64,000 bases of DNA, taken from contig JAIXZO010000022.1 in assembly GCA_027489535.1 (NCBI GenBank), forward strand, positions 124,001 through 188,000, written 5' to 3'. Positions within the stretch are counted from its first letter, which is position 1, and each line of letters begins with the position of its first letter. Positions 8,020 to 17,449 of this stretch are shown here, one piece after another. The position numbers and the translations under genes are program-made. The notes beneath the pieces were generated by a model. It was not told the origin of the DNA and searched no databases. It saw only the letters and a program-made list of their open reading frames with translations. The DNA comes from Hyphomicrobiales bacterium (lineage in GTDB: Bacteria; Pseudomonadota; Alphaproteobacteria; Rhizobiales; Beijerinckiaceae).

Positions 8020-9555
8020 ATGACCTCGCCCCTGATCCCCGCATCCGAGACCCCGACGACCGGGTCCGCCGCCGCCGGCGACGGCGTCGGCTGCCATGCG
8101 GGCAAGGACGAGATGCTGCGCGCTGCGGCCGCAGCCGGAAAGTCCGAGACGCTGGACCGCTACGCGGCCGATTATCCCCAAGGCCCGCACGACAAGCCGC
8201 AGAGCATGTGCCCCGCCTTCGGGTCGCTGCGCGTCGGCCTGCGCATGCGCCGCACGGCCACGATCCTTTCGGGCTCCGCCTGCTGCGTCTACGGGCTCAC
8301 CTTCACGTCCCATTTCTACGGCGCGCGCCGGCCCGTCGGCTACGTGCCCTTCAATTCGGAATCGCTGGTTTCCGGCAAGCTGTTCGAAGACATCCGCGAC
8401 GCGGTGTTCGAGACCGCCGATCCGGCGCTCTACGATGCCATCGTCATCACCAATCTCTGCGTGCCCACCGCCTCGGGCATTCCGCTGCAGCTCCTTCCCA
8501 AGGAGATCAACGGCGTCCGCATCATCGGCATCGATGTGCCGGGCTTCGGCGTTCCGACCCACGCGGAAGCCAAGGATGTGCTCGCCGGCGCGATGCTTGA
8601 CTACGCCCGCAACGAGGTCCTCACCGGTCCCGTTCAGGCGCCCCGCGGCGGCCGCGGCGACAAGCCCGCCGTCGCCCTCGTCGGCGAGATGTTCCCGGCC
8701 GATCCCGTCGGCCTCGCGCGTCTGCTCGAGCCCATGGGTCTGGCCGCCGGCCCGGTCGTGCCCACGCGCGAATGGCGCGAGCTTTACGGCGCGCTCGACT
8801 GCGCCGCCGTCGCCGGTCTGCACCCCTTCTACACCTGCGTCTATCGCGTGTTCGGCCAAGCCGGCCGCCCCGTCGTCGGCTCCGGCCCCGTCGGCTACGA
8901 CGGCACGGCCGCCTGGCTCGAGAACATCGGCGAGGCCTGCAACGTCCCCCGCGACAAGATCGACGAAGCCAAGCGCATCCATCTGCCGAAGATCCGCGAA
9001 GCCCTCGAAAAGACCCCGATCAAGGGCCGAATCACGCTGTCGGGCTATGAAGGCTCGGAACTGCTGGTCGCCCGCCTGCTCGTCGAAAGCGGCGCGGACG
9101 TGCGCTATGTCGGCACCGCCTGCCCGCGCACCGCGCTGTCGGAACTCGACCGCGACTGGCTCGAATCGCGCGGCATCCACGTCCAATACCGCGCCTCGCT
9201 CGAGCAGGATCTGGCCGCGATGCACGAGTTCCGGCCCGATCTCGCCATCGGCACCACGCCGGTCGTGCAGAAGGCCAAGCAGCTCGCGATCCCTTCGCTC
9301 TACTTCACGAATCTCGTCTCCGCCCGCCCGCTCTTCGGCGCGGCCGGCGCCGGCTCGCTCGCCACCGTCATCAACGGGGCCATCGCGGGCAAGGAGCGCT
9401 TCGAGACGATGAAGGACTTCTTCGCCGGCGTCGGCGAGGGCCATGCCGCCGGCATCTGGGAAACCGTGCCGAAGGATCGCCCCGACTTCCGCGAACAGAA
9501 CCGCCGCCGTCTCGAAAAGCTTGCCGCGGCCCGCAAAGCCGAGGAGATGATCTGA
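8020..9555 (+). CDS. bchY: Chlorophyllide a reductase subunit Y
   Basis: BchY pairs with BchZ to form the catalytic NifDK-like part of chlorophyllide a oxidoreductase. The product is 511 residues. Cluster-binding cysteines occur in [30 protein letters not shown] and [11 protein letters not shown], and the C-terminal half keeps the family's [22 protein letters not shown]-type Rossmann segment (split here by length limit). ATG 8020 follows bchX by 10 bp and gives the usual family N-terminus. The stop overlaps the bchZ start by one base (TGATG). Confidence 0.95.
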   Translation: MTSPLIPASETPTTGSAAAGDGVGCHAGKDEMLRAAAAAGKSETLDRYAADYPQGPHDKPQSMCPAFGSLRVGLRMRRTATILSGSACCVYGLTFTSHFYGARRPVGYVPFNSESLVSGKLFEDIRDAVFETADPALYDAIVITNLCVPTASGIPLQLLPKEINGVRIIGIDVPGFGVPTHAEAKDVLAGAMLDYARNEVLTGPVQAPRGGRGDKPAVALVGEMFPADPVGLARLLEPMGLAAGPVVPTREWRELYGALDCAAVAGLHPFYTCVYRVFGQAGRPVVGSGPVGYDGTAAWLENIGEACNVPRDKIDEAKRIHLPKIREALEKTPIKGRITLSGYEGSELLVARLLVESGADVRYVGTACPRTALSELDRDWLESRGIHVQYRASLEQDLAAMHEFRPDLAIGTTPVVQKAKQLAIPSLYFTNLVSARPLFGAAGAGSLATVINGAIAGKERFETMKDFFAGVGEGHAAGIWETVPKDRPDFREQNRRRLEKLAAARKAEEMI

Positions 9556-11006
9556 TGCTGATCATCGACCACGATCGGGCGGGCGGCTACTGGGGCGCGG
9601 TCTACGTCTTCACCGCCGTGAAGGGCCTGCAGGTCATCATCGACGGCCCGGTCGGCTGCGAGAACCTGCCCGTCACCTCGGTGCTGCACTACACCGACGC
9701 GCTGCCCCCGCACGAACTTCCCATCGTCGTCACCGGCCTCGGTGAAGAGGAACTCGGCCGCTTCGGCACCGAAGGCGCGATGAAGCGCTCGCATGCGGTG
9801 CTCGATCCGCATCTGCCGAGCGTCGTCGTCACGGGCTCCATCGCCGAAATGATCGGCGGCGGCGTCACGCCCGAAGGCACCGGCATCCAGCGCTTTCTGC
9901 CCCGCACCATCGACGAAGACCAATGGCAGAGCGCCAACCGCGCGATGCAGTGGCTCTGGACCGAATACGGCGTCAAAAAGGTTCCCAAGACCCCGAAGCC
10001 GCGCCCCGAAGGCGCGAAGCCCCGGGTCAACATCATCGGACCCTGCTACGGCACCTTCAACATGCCGTCCGATCTCGCGGAAATCCGCCGCCTGATCGAA
10101 GGCATCGGGGCCGAGGTCAATCTCGCCTTCCCGCTCGGCACCCATCTCGCCGACGTGCCGAAGCTCGCGGACGGCGACGTCAACGTCTGCATGTATCGCG
10201 AATTCGGCCGCCTGCTCTGCGAGGCGCTCGGCAAGCCCTATCTGCAGGCCCCCATCGGCCTGCACAGCACCACTAAATTCCTGCGCACCCTCGGCGAACT
10301 GCTCGGCCTCGATCCCGAGCCCTTCATCGAGCGCGAGAAGCACACCACCATCAAGCCGCTCTGGGACCTCTGGCGCTCGGTGACGCAGGACTTCTTCGCC
10401 ACCGCGAGCTTCGGCATCGTGGCGAACGAGACCTATGCCCGCGGCATCCGCCATTTCCTCGAAGACGAGATGGGCCTCGACTGCCGCTTCGCCGAAGCGC
10501 GTCGCGCCGGCGCGAAGACCGACAACAACGCCATCCGGGCAATGGTGCGCGAGAAAACGCCGCTGATCCTGTTCGGCAGCTACAACGAACGCATGTATCT
10601 GGCGGAAGCGGGCGGTCGCGCCGTCTACATCCCCGCCTCGTTCCCCGGCGCGGTCATCCGCCGCCACACCGGAACGCCCTTCATGGGCTATGCGGGCGCC
10701 ACCTACCTCATTCAGGAAGTCTGCAACGCGTTGTTCGACGCGCTGTTCCACATTCTTCCGCTCGGCACCGATCTCGACCGCGTCGACCCCACGCCCTCGC
10801 GGTTCCATCAAGATCTGCCTTGGGAAGATGCGGCGACGGCGATGCTCGACGAGCTCGTCGAGGCCCATCCCATCCTCATCCGCATCTCGGCCGCCAAACG
10901 GCTGCGCGACGCGGCCGAACGCGCGGCGCGCGGTTCGGGCGCGGGCGCGGTGACCGTCGAGGCGGTCACGAGCGCGGGCACCCTTCTCCGGGAGGCGCGC
11001 GCATGA
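9555..11006 (+). CDS. bchZ: Chlorophyllide a reductase subunit Z
   Basis: BchZ completes the BchYZ heterotetramer that receives electrons from BchX and reduces the C7-C8 bond of chlorophyllide a. The 483-residue product opens with the conserved [19 protein letters not shown] and carries the cysteine in [17 protein letters not shown]. Other conserved segments are [16 protein letters not shown] and [14 protein letters not shown]. Its start shares a base with the bchY stop. Its 3' end is followed by pufQ in the same direction, so bchCXYZ may run on into puf. Confidence 0.95.
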   Translation: MLIIDHDRAGGYWGAVYVFTAVKGLQVIIDGPVGCENLPVTSVLHYTDALPPHELPIVVTGLGEEELGRFGTEGAMKRSHAVLDPHLPSVVVTGSIAEMIGGGVTPEGTGIQRFLPRTIDEDQWQSANRAMQWLWTEYGVKKVPKTPKPRPEGAKPRVNIIGPCYGTFNMPSDLAEIRRLIEGIGAEVNLAFPLGTHLADVPKLADGDVNVCMYREFGRLLCEALGKPYLQAPIGLHSTTKFLRTLGELLGLDPEPFIEREKHTTIKPLWDLWRSVTQDFFATASFGIVANETYARGIRHFLEDEMGLDCRFAEARRAGAKTDNNAIRAMVREKTPLILFGSYNERMYLAEAGGRAVYIPASFPGAVIRRHTGTPFMGYAGATYLIQEVCNALFDALFHILPLGTDLDRVDPTPSRFHQDLPWEDAATAMLDELVEAHPILIRISAAKRLRDAAERAARGSGAGAVTVEAVTSAGTLLREARA

Positions 11007-11092
11007 GCGCCCTTCCGCACCACGCCTTTTCCCCATTGCCCGGTTCGACCCTCCCGGTCGGCCGCGCGACGCCCCCACCGGAGGACCAAGCC

Positions 11093-11320
11093 ATGACCGA
11101 CGCATCCCTGTCGCCTTCCCGCCTGCGCGCCCGGCAAGAGGACCGTCTCATGTTCCGGCTGCTCTTCGCGGTCAGCTTCCCGTTCTTCCTCGTCACCACC
11201 ATCGCGGTCCGCGTGATCGGGTCGGATGCGGGCTTCGCGGCGGGCGGCAAGTCGCTTTCGATCTTGGGGCAGGCGCGAGCCGCGGCCGACGCCGCGATCC
11301 CCTACGCCTTCATGGGCTGA
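11093..11320 (+). CDS. pufQ: PufQ-like photosystem assembly protein
   Basis: PufQ is a small membrane protein linked to bacteriochlorophyll supply and LH1-RC assembly. The 75-residue product from ATG 11093 has a basic N-terminus, one hydrophobic helix (about residues 20-42, FRLLFAVSFPFFLVTTIAV) and a C-terminal SILGQARAAADAAIPYAFM segment. This layout and length match PufQ, which ends in an ARAW..A..I-P-type motif. GGAGGA at 11080-11085 sits 7 bases before this ATG. An in-frame ATG at 11003 overlaps the bchZ stop and would add 30 residues. Sequence identity to known PufQ looks low, so the family call rests on position, length and topology. Confidence 0.75.
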   Translation: MTDASLSPSRLRARQEDRLMFRLLFAVSFPFFLVTTIAVRVIGSDAGFAAGGKSLSILGQARAAADAAIPYAFMG

Positions 11321-11387
11321 AAAGCCCTCGCATTTCCGGCCGGACACACCGGTCGGTTCGTCGAAGTGGAAACACCGAGACACCCTG

Positions 11388-11406
11388 CTGCGCGGGACCT
11401 GCGCAG
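11388..11406 (+). other. Hairpin in the pufQ-pufB gap
   Basis: CTGCGC at 11388-11393 pairs with GCGCAG at 11401-11406 around a seven-base loop, in the 118-bp leader between pufQ and pufB. Hairpins 5' of pufB act as mRNA processing or stability elements in Rhodobacter. A similar role here is inference; the stem is short. Confidence 0.35.
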
Positions 11407-11438
11407 TAACGGCCGAAAGGCAAAGTCGGAGGTCAGAA

Positions 11439-11660
11439 ATGGCAAGCGACAAAGTGGGGCCGCAAGGCATCACCGAAGAAGAGGCCAAGGAATTCCACAG
11501 CCTCTACATGCAGTATGCGGCTCTCTACGGCTTCGTCGCCGTAGTCGCGCATTACCTTGTTTGGATGTGGCGCCCTTGGTTCGGCGCATCCAAGCCGATG
11601 CTGTCGTCCGTACAGGATGCCGGTCAATCGATCGCTTCGGCGATCTCCTTCCTCGTGTAA
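11439..11660 (+). CDS. pufB: Light-harvesting 1 beta polypeptide
   Basis: PufB forms the outer helix of each LH1 antenna subunit around the reaction centre. The 73-residue product has the LH-beta signature: TEEEAKEFHSLYMQYAAL, then a transmembrane helix with the bacteriochlorophyll-ligating histidine in VAVVAHYLVWMWRPWF. GGAGG at 11428-11432 lies 6 bases before ATG. About 23 residues follow WRPWF (ending SAISFLV), a longer and more hydrophobic tail than the short Rhodobacter form. pufA follows after 12 bp. Confidence 0.95.
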   Translation: MASDKVGPQGITEEEAKEFHSLYMQYAALYGFVAVVAHYLVWMWRPWFGASKPMLSSVQDAGQSIASAISFLV

Positions 11661-11672
11661 GCGGAGAGCGTC

Positions 11673-11885
11673 ATGTGGAAGATTTGGTACAGCATCTTTG
11701 ATCCCCGTCGTGCGCTCATCGCCCAGGCGGTGTTCCTCGGCGCGCTGATGTTCATGATCCATCTGATCCTGCTCAGCACCGATCGCTACAACTGGCTCGA
11801 CGGCCCCCGCCAGAAGCGGGCGGACGTCACCGAAGTCCAGCCCGTGCAGACGGCCGGCCTCGATCTCGTGAAGATCGTCGGCTGA
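11673..11885 (+). CDS. pufA: Light-harvesting 1 alpha polypeptide
   Basis: PufA is the inner LH1 helix. The 70-residue product starts [20 protein letters not shown], the standard alpha N-terminus, followed by one transmembrane helix. The bacteriochlorophyll-binding His sits in [18 protein letters not shown]. The polar C-terminal tail of about 23 residues (ending LVKIVG) is of usual length for LH1-alpha in this group. It is co-transcribed with pufB; a strong hairpin follows. Confidence 0.95.
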   Translation: MWKIWYSIFDPRRALIAQAVFLGALMFMIHLILLSTDRYNWLDGPRQKRADVTEVQPVQTAGLDLVKIVG

Positions 11886-11901
11886 TCGGTTCCAACGACA
11901 A

Positions 11902-11932
11902 GAGCTCCCGGGCCGGGCACGGCCCGGGGCTC
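11902..11932 (+). other. pufBA 3' hairpin (mRNA stability element)
   Basis: GAGC then CCCGGGCC pairs with GGCCCGGG then GCTC around GGGCAC, with one bulged T; the stem is about 12 bp and almost all G-C. It lies between pufA and pufL without a T-tract, so it is not a classical terminator. In Rhodobacter, hairpins at this place protect the pufBA segment from 3' decay and set a high antenna to reaction-centre ratio. The same job is likely here. Confidence 0.8.
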
Positions 11933-11982
11933 GGACACACTGGATTTTACAATCCGTCAGCCCGCCTAAGGAGTGTTCGGCG

Positions 11983-12807
11983 ATGACGATGCTCAGCTTC
12001 GAAAAGAAGTATCGAGTCCGCGGAGGCACGCTTGTCGGCGGGGATCTCTTCGACTTTTGGGTCGGTCCGTTTTACGTCGGTTTCTTCGGCGTCACGACGG
12101 CCTTCTTCTCCATTCTCGGGACCGCGCTCATCTTCTACGGCGCGTCCATGGGCCCCACCTGGAACCCTTGGCAGATCAACATCGCGCCGCCCGACCTCTC
12201 ATGGGGTCTGAGCGCGGCGCCGCTCGCCGAAGGCGGGTTGTGGCAGGCCATCACCATCTGCGCGATCGGGGCCTTCGGCTCCTGGGCGCTGCGTGAGGTT
12301 GAAATCTGCCGCAAGCTCGGCATGGGCTACCATGTGCCCTTCGCCTTCTCGGTGGCCATCGGGGCCTATGTCACGCTCGTCGTGATCCGCCCGGTGCTGA
12401 TGGGCGCTTGGGGCCACGGATTTCCCTACGGCATCTTCAGCCATCTCGATTGGGTGTCGAACGTCGGGTACCAGTACCTGCACTTCCACTACAATCCGGC
12501 GCACATGCTCGCGGTGACGTTCTTCTTCACCACCACGATGGCGCTCGCGCTCCACGGCTCCCTCATCCTGTCCTCGGTCAACCCGAAAAAGGGCGAGACG
12601 GTGAAGACGCCGGAGCACGAAGACACCTATTTCCGCGACCTCATCGGCTATTCGGTAGGCACCCTCGGCATCCATCGCGTGGGCTTGTTCCTCGCGCTGT
12701 CGGCGGGCTTCTGGAGCGCCGTCTGCATCGTCATCAGCGGGCCGTTCTGGACCCGCAGCTGGACCGAATGGTGGTCCTGGTGGCTCGACCTGCCGATCTG
12801 GAGCTGA
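11983..12807 (+). CDS. pufL: Reaction centre L subunit
   Basis: PufL binds half of the special pair, the accessory pigments and QA-side contacts in the type II reaction centre. The 274-residue product starts with [17 protein letters not shown], has five transmembrane helices and keeps the ligand region [20 protein letters not shown] and the iron/quinone segment [20 protein letters not shown] at 11968-11973 is 9 bases before the ATG. The length equals the family standard. pufM follows after 12 bp. Confidence 0.97.
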   Translation: MTMLSFEKKYRVRGGTLVGGDLFDFWVGPFYVGFFGVTTAFFSILGTALIFYGASMGPTWNPWQINIAPPDLSWGLSAAPLAEGGLWQAITICAIGAFGSWALREVEICRKLGMGYHVPFAFSVAIGAYVTLVVIRPVLMGAWGHGFPYGIFSHLDWVSNVGYQYLHFHYNPAHMLAVTFFFTTTMALALHGSLILSSVNPKKGETVKTPEHEDTYFRDLIGYSVGTLGIHRVGLFLALSAGFWSAVCIVISGPFWTRSWTEWWSWWLDLPIWS

Positions 12808-12819
12808 GGAGAGACGGCC

Positions 12820-13797
12820 ATGATCGAATATCAGAACATCTTCACGCAGGTTCAGGCTCGGGCGCACCCGCATGACGGCGTCCCCTTCAGCCACGGCACC
12901 TGGGTCCGCAGCGAAGAGCCCTTCTTCAGCTACTGGATCGGCAAGCTCGGCAACGCGCAGATCGGCCCCTTCTATCTGGGCTTTCTGGGCCTCGCGTCCA
13001 TCGTCTGCGGCGCGCTCGCCTTCTTCCTCATCGGGATGAACTATCTCGCCTCGGTGAACTGGAATCCCATCATGCTCGTGCGCAACCTCTTCTGGTTGTC
13101 GCTCGATCCGCCGGCGCCGAAATACGGCCTGTCCTGGCCTCCGCTCAACGACGGCGGCTGGTACATGATCGTCAGCACCTTCCTGCTGCTGTCGGTCTTG
13201 CTCTGGTGGGGCCGCACCTATGTCCGGGCCCGCGCGCTCGGCATGGGCACCCACGTCGCCTGGGCCTTCGCCTCCGCGATCTGGCTGTTCCTCGTGCTCG
13301 GCCTCTTCCGCCCGATCCTGATGGGCAGCTGGAGCGAGGGCGTGCCCTACGGCATCTTCTCGCATCTCGATTGGACGGCGGCGTTCTCGATCCGCTACGG
13401 GAACCTCTTCTACAACCCGTTCCACGCCCTCTCGATCGTGTTCCTCTACGGCTCGACGCTGCTCTTCGCGATGCATGCGGCGACCATCCTCGCGGTCACC
13501 CGCTACGGCGGCGACCGCGAACTCGAGCAGATCACCGATCGCGGCACGGCCACGGAGCGCGCCGCCCTCTTCTGGCGCTGGACCATGGGCTTCAACGCCA
13601 CCATGGAATCCATCCATCGCTGGGCTTGGTGGTTCGCGGTGCTGACGACGCTCACGGGCGGCATCGGCATCCTGCTCACCGGAACCGCCGTGGACAATTG
13701 GTATCTCTGGGCCGTCAAGCACGGTGTGGCTCCGGCCTATGTCACCGACTGGTCGCCCGTCGCCGATCCGGCTCTGGCCGCGGGAGGGGTGCGATGA
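12820..13797 (+). CDS. pufM: Reaction centre M subunit
   Basis: PufM is the partner of PufL, binding the other special-pair bacteriochlorophyll, the carotenoid and QA. The 325-residue product starts with [12 protein letters not shown] and has five helices, the [20 protein letters not shown] ligand region and [20 protein letters not shown] near the iron. A C-terminal extension after [15 protein letters not shown] is consistent with reaction centres that bind a tetraheme subunit. The pufC start overlaps its stop (ATGA). Confidence 0.97.
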   Translation: MIEYQNIFTQVQARAHPHDGVPFSHGTWVRSEEPFFSYWIGKLGNAQIGPFYLGFLGLASIVCGALAFFLIGMNYLASVNWNPIMLVRNLFWLSLDPPAPKYGLSWPPLNDGGWYMIVSTFLLLSVLLWWGRTYVRARALGMGTHVAWAFASAIWLFLVLGLFRPILMGSWSEGVPYGIFSHLDWTAAFSIRYGNLFYNPFHALSIVFLYGSTLLFAMHAATILAVTRYGGDRELEQITDRGTATERAALFWRWTMGFNATMESIHRWAWWFAVLTTLTGGIGILLTGTAVDNWYLWAVKHGVAPAYVTDWSPVADPALAAGGVR

Positions 13798-14831
13798 AAA
13801 CGAAGATATTCACCAAGTCCCTCGGCCTCGCCGGGGCCGCCGCTCTGGCCCTTCTTCTCGGGGGCTGCGAGCAGCCCCCGCAGGAAACGGCCCAGACGGG
13901 ACCGCGCGGCACCGGAATGGTGCAGGTGAAAAGCCCGGAACGTGAAGAGGCCAAGCGCGCCGCGATCGTTCTGCCCGAGGTGCAGCCCGAGGCGGACGCC
14001 TCCGGTCCCCGCGCCTCCGAGGTCTACGAGAACGTCAAGGTTCTCGGGCATCTCAGCGAGGGCCAGTTCATCCGCGTCATGGCCGCGATCACGGAATGGG
14101 TCCAGCCGGAGCAGGGTTGCGCGGGGTGTCACAACCTCGAAAACCTCGCCGACGACTCGGTCTACACCAAGGTCGTCGCGCGCCGCATGTTCCAGATGAC
14201 GCAGACCATCAACGCGAAATGGACGGCGCATGTCGGCCAAACCGGCGTGACCTGCTACACCTGCCATCGCGGCCAGGCCGTACCGGCGGAAATCTGGTTC
14301 AAGTCGCCCGGCGACGACAACCCGCCCTACATGGGCGCGAAGAACGGGCAGAACGCGCCCGTGAAGTCGGTCGCCTACTCCACTCTGCCCAACGAGCCCT
14401 TCTCGGCTCTGTTGGTGCAGAAGGGCGAGATCCGCGTCCAAGGCACCACGGCGATCCCGCAGGTGCCCGCCCGGGTCGAACAGGGCCAGACCATTCAGGA
14501 TGCGGAAAAGACCTATGGTCTGATGATGCACATGTCGACGGGCCTCGGCGTCAATTGCGGCTTCTGCCACAACAGCCGCGCCTTCGGCTCCTGGGCCGAA
14601 AGCCCGCCCCAGCGCGTCACCGCCTGGCACGGCATCCAGATGGTGCGTGAGCTGAACACGACCTATCTCGATCCGCTCCAGCCCGTCTATCCGGCCAATC
14701 GCCTCGGCGAAGCCGGCGACGCGCCCAAGGCTTATTGCGCCACCTGCCATCAGGGCGTGAACAAGCCGCTCTACGGCGCGGCAATGTTCAAGGACTACGC
14801 CGTGGAACTGTCGCCGCCCAAGGCGAACTGA
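13794..14831 (+). CDS. pufC: Reaction centre tetraheme cytochrome c subunit
   Basis: PufC is the periplasmic electron donor to the photo-oxidised special pair. The 345-residue product has a lipoprotein signal (LALLLGGC, Cys25 as the lipidated residue). It has four heme c motifs: CAGCH 109-113, CYTCH 154-158, CGFCH 255-259 and CATCH 315-319. Methionine ligands are plausible in [14 protein letters not shown] and the helix after TAWHG. Its presence with cycA implies cytochrome c2 to tetraheme to special-pair electron flow. A strong terminator follows. Confidence 0.97.
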   Translation: MKTKIFTKSLGLAGAAALALLLGGCEQPPQETAQTGPRGTGMVQVKSPEREEAKRAAIVLPEVQPEADASGPRASEVYENVKVLGHLSEGQFIRVMAAITEWVQPEQGCAGCHNLENLADDSVYTKVVARRMFQMTQTINAKWTAHVGQTGVTCYTCHRGQAVPAEIWFKSPGDDNPPYMGAKNGQNAPVKSVAYSTLPNEPFSALLVQKGEIRVQGTTAIPQVPARVEQGQTIQDAEKTYGLMMHMSTGLGVNCGFCHNSRAFGSWAESPPQRVTAWHGIQMVRELNTTYLDPLQPVYPANRLGEAGDAPKAYCATCHQGVNKPLYGAAMFKDYAVELSPPKAN

Positions 14832-14864
14832 TCCGCGCGAGCCCGTAGAAACTCCCGTTGAACT

Positions 14865-14901
14865 GACCGCCGGGTCCGAAAGGTCCCGGCGGTCCTTTTT
14901 T
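14865..14901 (+). terminator. Rho-independent terminator of the puf operon
   Basis: A perfect 10-bp stem, GACCGCCGGG (14865-14874) with CCCGGCGGTC (14885-14894), closes a ten-base loop and is followed by C and six T. It lies 33 bp after the pufC stop and before the convergent binding-protein gene, so it ends the bchCXYZ-puf transcript. Confidence 0.93.
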
Positions 14902-14928
14902 ATGGATCGTTCAACCCGTCCGCCGGCT

Positions 14929-16116
14929 TCAGAGCGGGCATTCCGCGGCGTAGGAATCGACTGCCGCCGTGGCGACCTTCTCCACCGCCCGCGTCGCAAA
15001 CACGCCGTCAGCCCGCTGCATCGCCTCGACGCGATGAAAATCCTGAACGGGAAAGCCGTTGCGGTTCATGCGCATGGCCCCGCGCGGCGAAGCGATCTCC
15101 GCCGTCAGCAGCGCACGCCTGAAGGCCTCCTTGTTCGTCACTTCGCCGCCCGTCGCCGACAAGGCCGAGTCGATGAGTTGCGCGGCGTCATATCCCTGCT
15201 GCGCGTAGAAGGACGGCACATAGCCGAATTCCTTCTCGAACGCGGGCGCGAACGTCTTGTTGGCCGGCACGTCGAGATCGGAGGCCCATTGCGCGACGGA
15301 GGAAAGGCCGAGCGCGGCATCGCGCATCGCGGGCAGCGTACTGTCGTCGATGGTGCCCGCCGACATCAGCGGAATGCGTGCCTTCAACCCCGCCTGGGCA
15401 TATTGCTTGACGAGGCTCACGCCCATGCCGCCGGGCATGAAGGTGAACACGGCATCGGGCGCGAGCGAAGCGATCTTGGCCAACTCCGCCGAGAAATCGG
15501 CATGACCGAGAGGCGTGTAAAGCTCGTCGACCACGGTGCCCGCATAGCGCCGCTTGAACCCCGCGACCGCATCCGTGCCGGCCTGGTAATTCGGCGCGAG
15601 CAGCACGACGCGGCGATAACCCTTGTCCGTCGCCAGCCGGCCGGAAATTTCGTGAATCTGGTCGTTCTGCGAACTGGTGGTGAAGAAAAACGGCGAGCAG
15701 GCCTTGCCGGCCATCACCGAGGCCCCGGCATTGGAGCCGATCAGGAAGACGCCCTTCTCGAAGATCGGCTTCGCCACCGCGAGCAGCACGTTGGAGAAGG
15801 TGACGCCGGTCACGAGGTCGACGCCGTCGCGGTCGAGCATGCCGCGCACCTTCTGCACCGCGACGTCCGGCTTCAATTCGTCGTCCGCGACGATCAGATC
15901 GACTTCACGCCCGCCGAGCTTGCCGCCACGCTCCTTCAACGCCAAGGCGAAGCCGTCGCGCTGATGGATGCCCATGATCGCGGACGGGCCCGACAGCGTG
16001 AGCAGCGCCCCGATCTTGAGCTTGTCGAGGGCGAGGGCCGGGGTCGCCCCGAGCATCGTCGCAAGCACGAGCGCGACGGAACGGGACGCCTCGGCGGTCG
16101 TCGGGAAGCGGAGCAT
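14929..16116 (-). CDS. Periplasmic substrate-binding protein, type 1 (LivK-like ABC transporter)
   Basis: The product is an extracellular ligand-binding protein of the branched-chain amino acid/amide (PBP1) class. From ATG 16116 it has a signal peptide ending ATPALA before LDKLKIGALLTLSGP, then the two-lobed fold with DGFALALKERGGKLGG, VFLIGSNAGAS and YQAGTDAVAGFKRRY. Length is about 395 residues. An alternative ATG at 16164 would bury the signal. The ligand cannot be read from sequence. No permease or ATPase is nearby, and the gene follows bchP after 80 bp on the same strand, so it may be co-transcribed with pigment genes. Confidence 0.85.
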   Translation of the reverse strand: MLRFPTTAEASRSVALVLATMLGATPALALDKLKIGALLTLSGPSAIMGIHQRDGFALALKERGGKLGGREVDLIVADDELKPDVAVQKVRGMLDRDGVDLVTGVTFSNVLLAVAKPIFEKGVFLIGSNAGASVMAGKACSPFFFTTSSQNDQIHEISGRLATDKGYRRVVLLAPNYQAGTDAVAGFKRRYAGTVVDELYTPLGHADFSAELAKIASLAPDAVFTFMPGGMGVSLVKQYAQAGLKARIPLMSAGTIDDSTLPAMRDAALGLSSVAQWASDLDVPANKTFAPAFEKEFGYVPSFYAQQGYDAAQLIDSALSATGGEVTNKEAFRRALLTAEIASPRGAMRMNRNGFPVQDFHRVEAMQRADGVFATRAVEKVATAAVDSYAAECPL

Positions 16117-16196
16117 GGCGGAAAAGCGTCTCGAATTGCGGGACGCGCATGCTTCCATCCGCATTCCGGTCCGTCAACGCGGCGAATACGCCTCCG

Positions 16197-17411
16197 TCAG
16201 CGTGCGCCGGCCTTTTTCCACGGCGTCAGGAAGCCGAGCAGGTCGGCCAAGTCCTTCATGATGATGCGCAGATGGGCCATGGGCTTGGAGCGCACCAAGG
16301 CCTTGTTCATGTAGGATTCCCACGTGATGCGCTGCACATCGGGGTCGCGGCACAGGCTCACGAAGCGTTCGCGGCGCTTGTCGCTGCCGTACCAGAACCG
16401 CTGCAACAGGCCGAGCGCCCAGAACACACGTCCGTGCTCCGCCATGAAGCGTTTGCGCGCCGTTGCAAGCTCCGTCGCATGCCCGGTGGCCAACAGCCCC
16501 TCCACGGCGTCCGCCGCGAGCCGTCCGCCCAGCATCGCGTAATAGATGCCCTCGCCCGAGGCCGGGGCGACCACGCCGGCGGCGTCGCCGGCCAGCACCA
16601 CGTCCTTTTGATTGTCCCACACCTTCAGCGGTCGCATGGGGATCGGCGCACCTTCGCGCCGGATCGTCTCCATGCCGTCGAGGCCGGTGGCGCGGCGCAG
16701 GTCGCCCACCGCCCCGCGCAGCGAGAACCCCTTGTTGGCGGAGCCGGTGCCGATGCTCACCTTGTCGCCGTGCGGAAAGATCCACGCATAGAAGTCCGGC
16801 GACAGCGAACCCTGATAATACACGTCGCAGCGGTCAGCGTCGTAATTCGGCATGTTTTCGGGGGCCTTCACGATCTCGTGATAGGCGAACACGAACGGCG
16901 CGCGGCCGGCTTTCGGCACCGCCTGCTTGGCCACGGCCGAATTCGCGCCGTCGGCGCCCACCACGGAGCGGGCGCGCACCCGCACCGTCTCGCCGCCGTT
17001 CTCGCGCGTGGAATAGGCGATCACCGCCGTGCCCTCGGCGTCGCGCTCGAAGCTCTCGAACTGCCCGGTGCGCCGTTCCGCGCCCGAGGCCCTCGCCCGT
17101 TCGCGCAGCCATTCGTCGAACACGTCGCGGTCGACCATGCCGACATAGCCGTTGCCCTCGATCGGCATGTCGACGCTGCGTTCCGACGGCGCGACGATGC
17201 GCGCGGAGCGCACGCGCGCCACGATCAGATGGTCGGGAATCTCGAAATCGCGGATCAGCCGCGGCGGCACCGCGCCGCCGCAGGGCTTGATGCGCCCCGC
17301 CTTGTCGAGCAGCAGCACCTTGCGGCCCGCACGGGCCAGATCGTCGGCGGCCGTGGCCCCGGAGGGTCCGCCTCCGATCACCACGACGTCGAACAGTTCG
17401 GGCGCGCTCAT
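16197..17411 (-). CDS. bchP: Geranylgeranyl reductase (bacteriochlorophyll phytyl-tail reductase)
   Basis: BchP reduces the geranylgeranyl group on bacteriochlorophyll to phytyl. The 404-residue flavoprotein begins with an FAD Rossmann motif (VVIGGGPSGATAADDLAR) and has the family's KPCGGAVPPRLIRDFEI, GADGANSAVAK, YYQGSLSPDFYAWIFPHG and DAAGVVAPASGEGIYYAM motifs. ATG 17411 is preceded by GGAGACG. It lies 38 bp after the PucC-type gene in the bchG-MFS-bchP order typical of PGCs. Confidence 0.96.
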   Translation of the reverse strand: MSAPELFDVVVIGGGPSGATAADDLARAGRKVLLLDKAGRIKPCGGAVPPRLIRDFEIPDHLIVARVRSARIVAPSERSVDMPIEGNGYVGMVDRDVFDEWLRERARASGAERRTGQFESFERDAEGTAVIAYSTRENGGETVRVRARSVVGADGANSAVAKQAVPKAGRAPFVFAYHEIVKAPENMPNYDADRCDVYYQGSLSPDFYAWIFPHGDKVSIGTGSANKGFSLRGAVGDLRRATGLDGMETIRREGAPIPMRPLKVWDNQKDVVLAGDAAGVVAPASGEGIYYAMLGGRLAADAVEGLLATGHATELATARKRFMAEHGRVFWALGLLQRFWYGSDKRRERFVSLCRDPDVQRITWESYMNKALVRSKPMAHLRIIMKDLADLLGFLTPWKKAGAR

Positions 17412-17449
17412 GGTCGTCTCCGGTTGACCGAGGATCGGGGCAGGCGGAC

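Noticed and set aside
11003-11092. PufQ start at ATG 11003 overlapping bchZ
   Set aside because: The ATG at 11093 has a strong GGAGGA site and gives the family length; the upstream segment is Pro-rich and unlike PufQ. Kept only as a possible second start.
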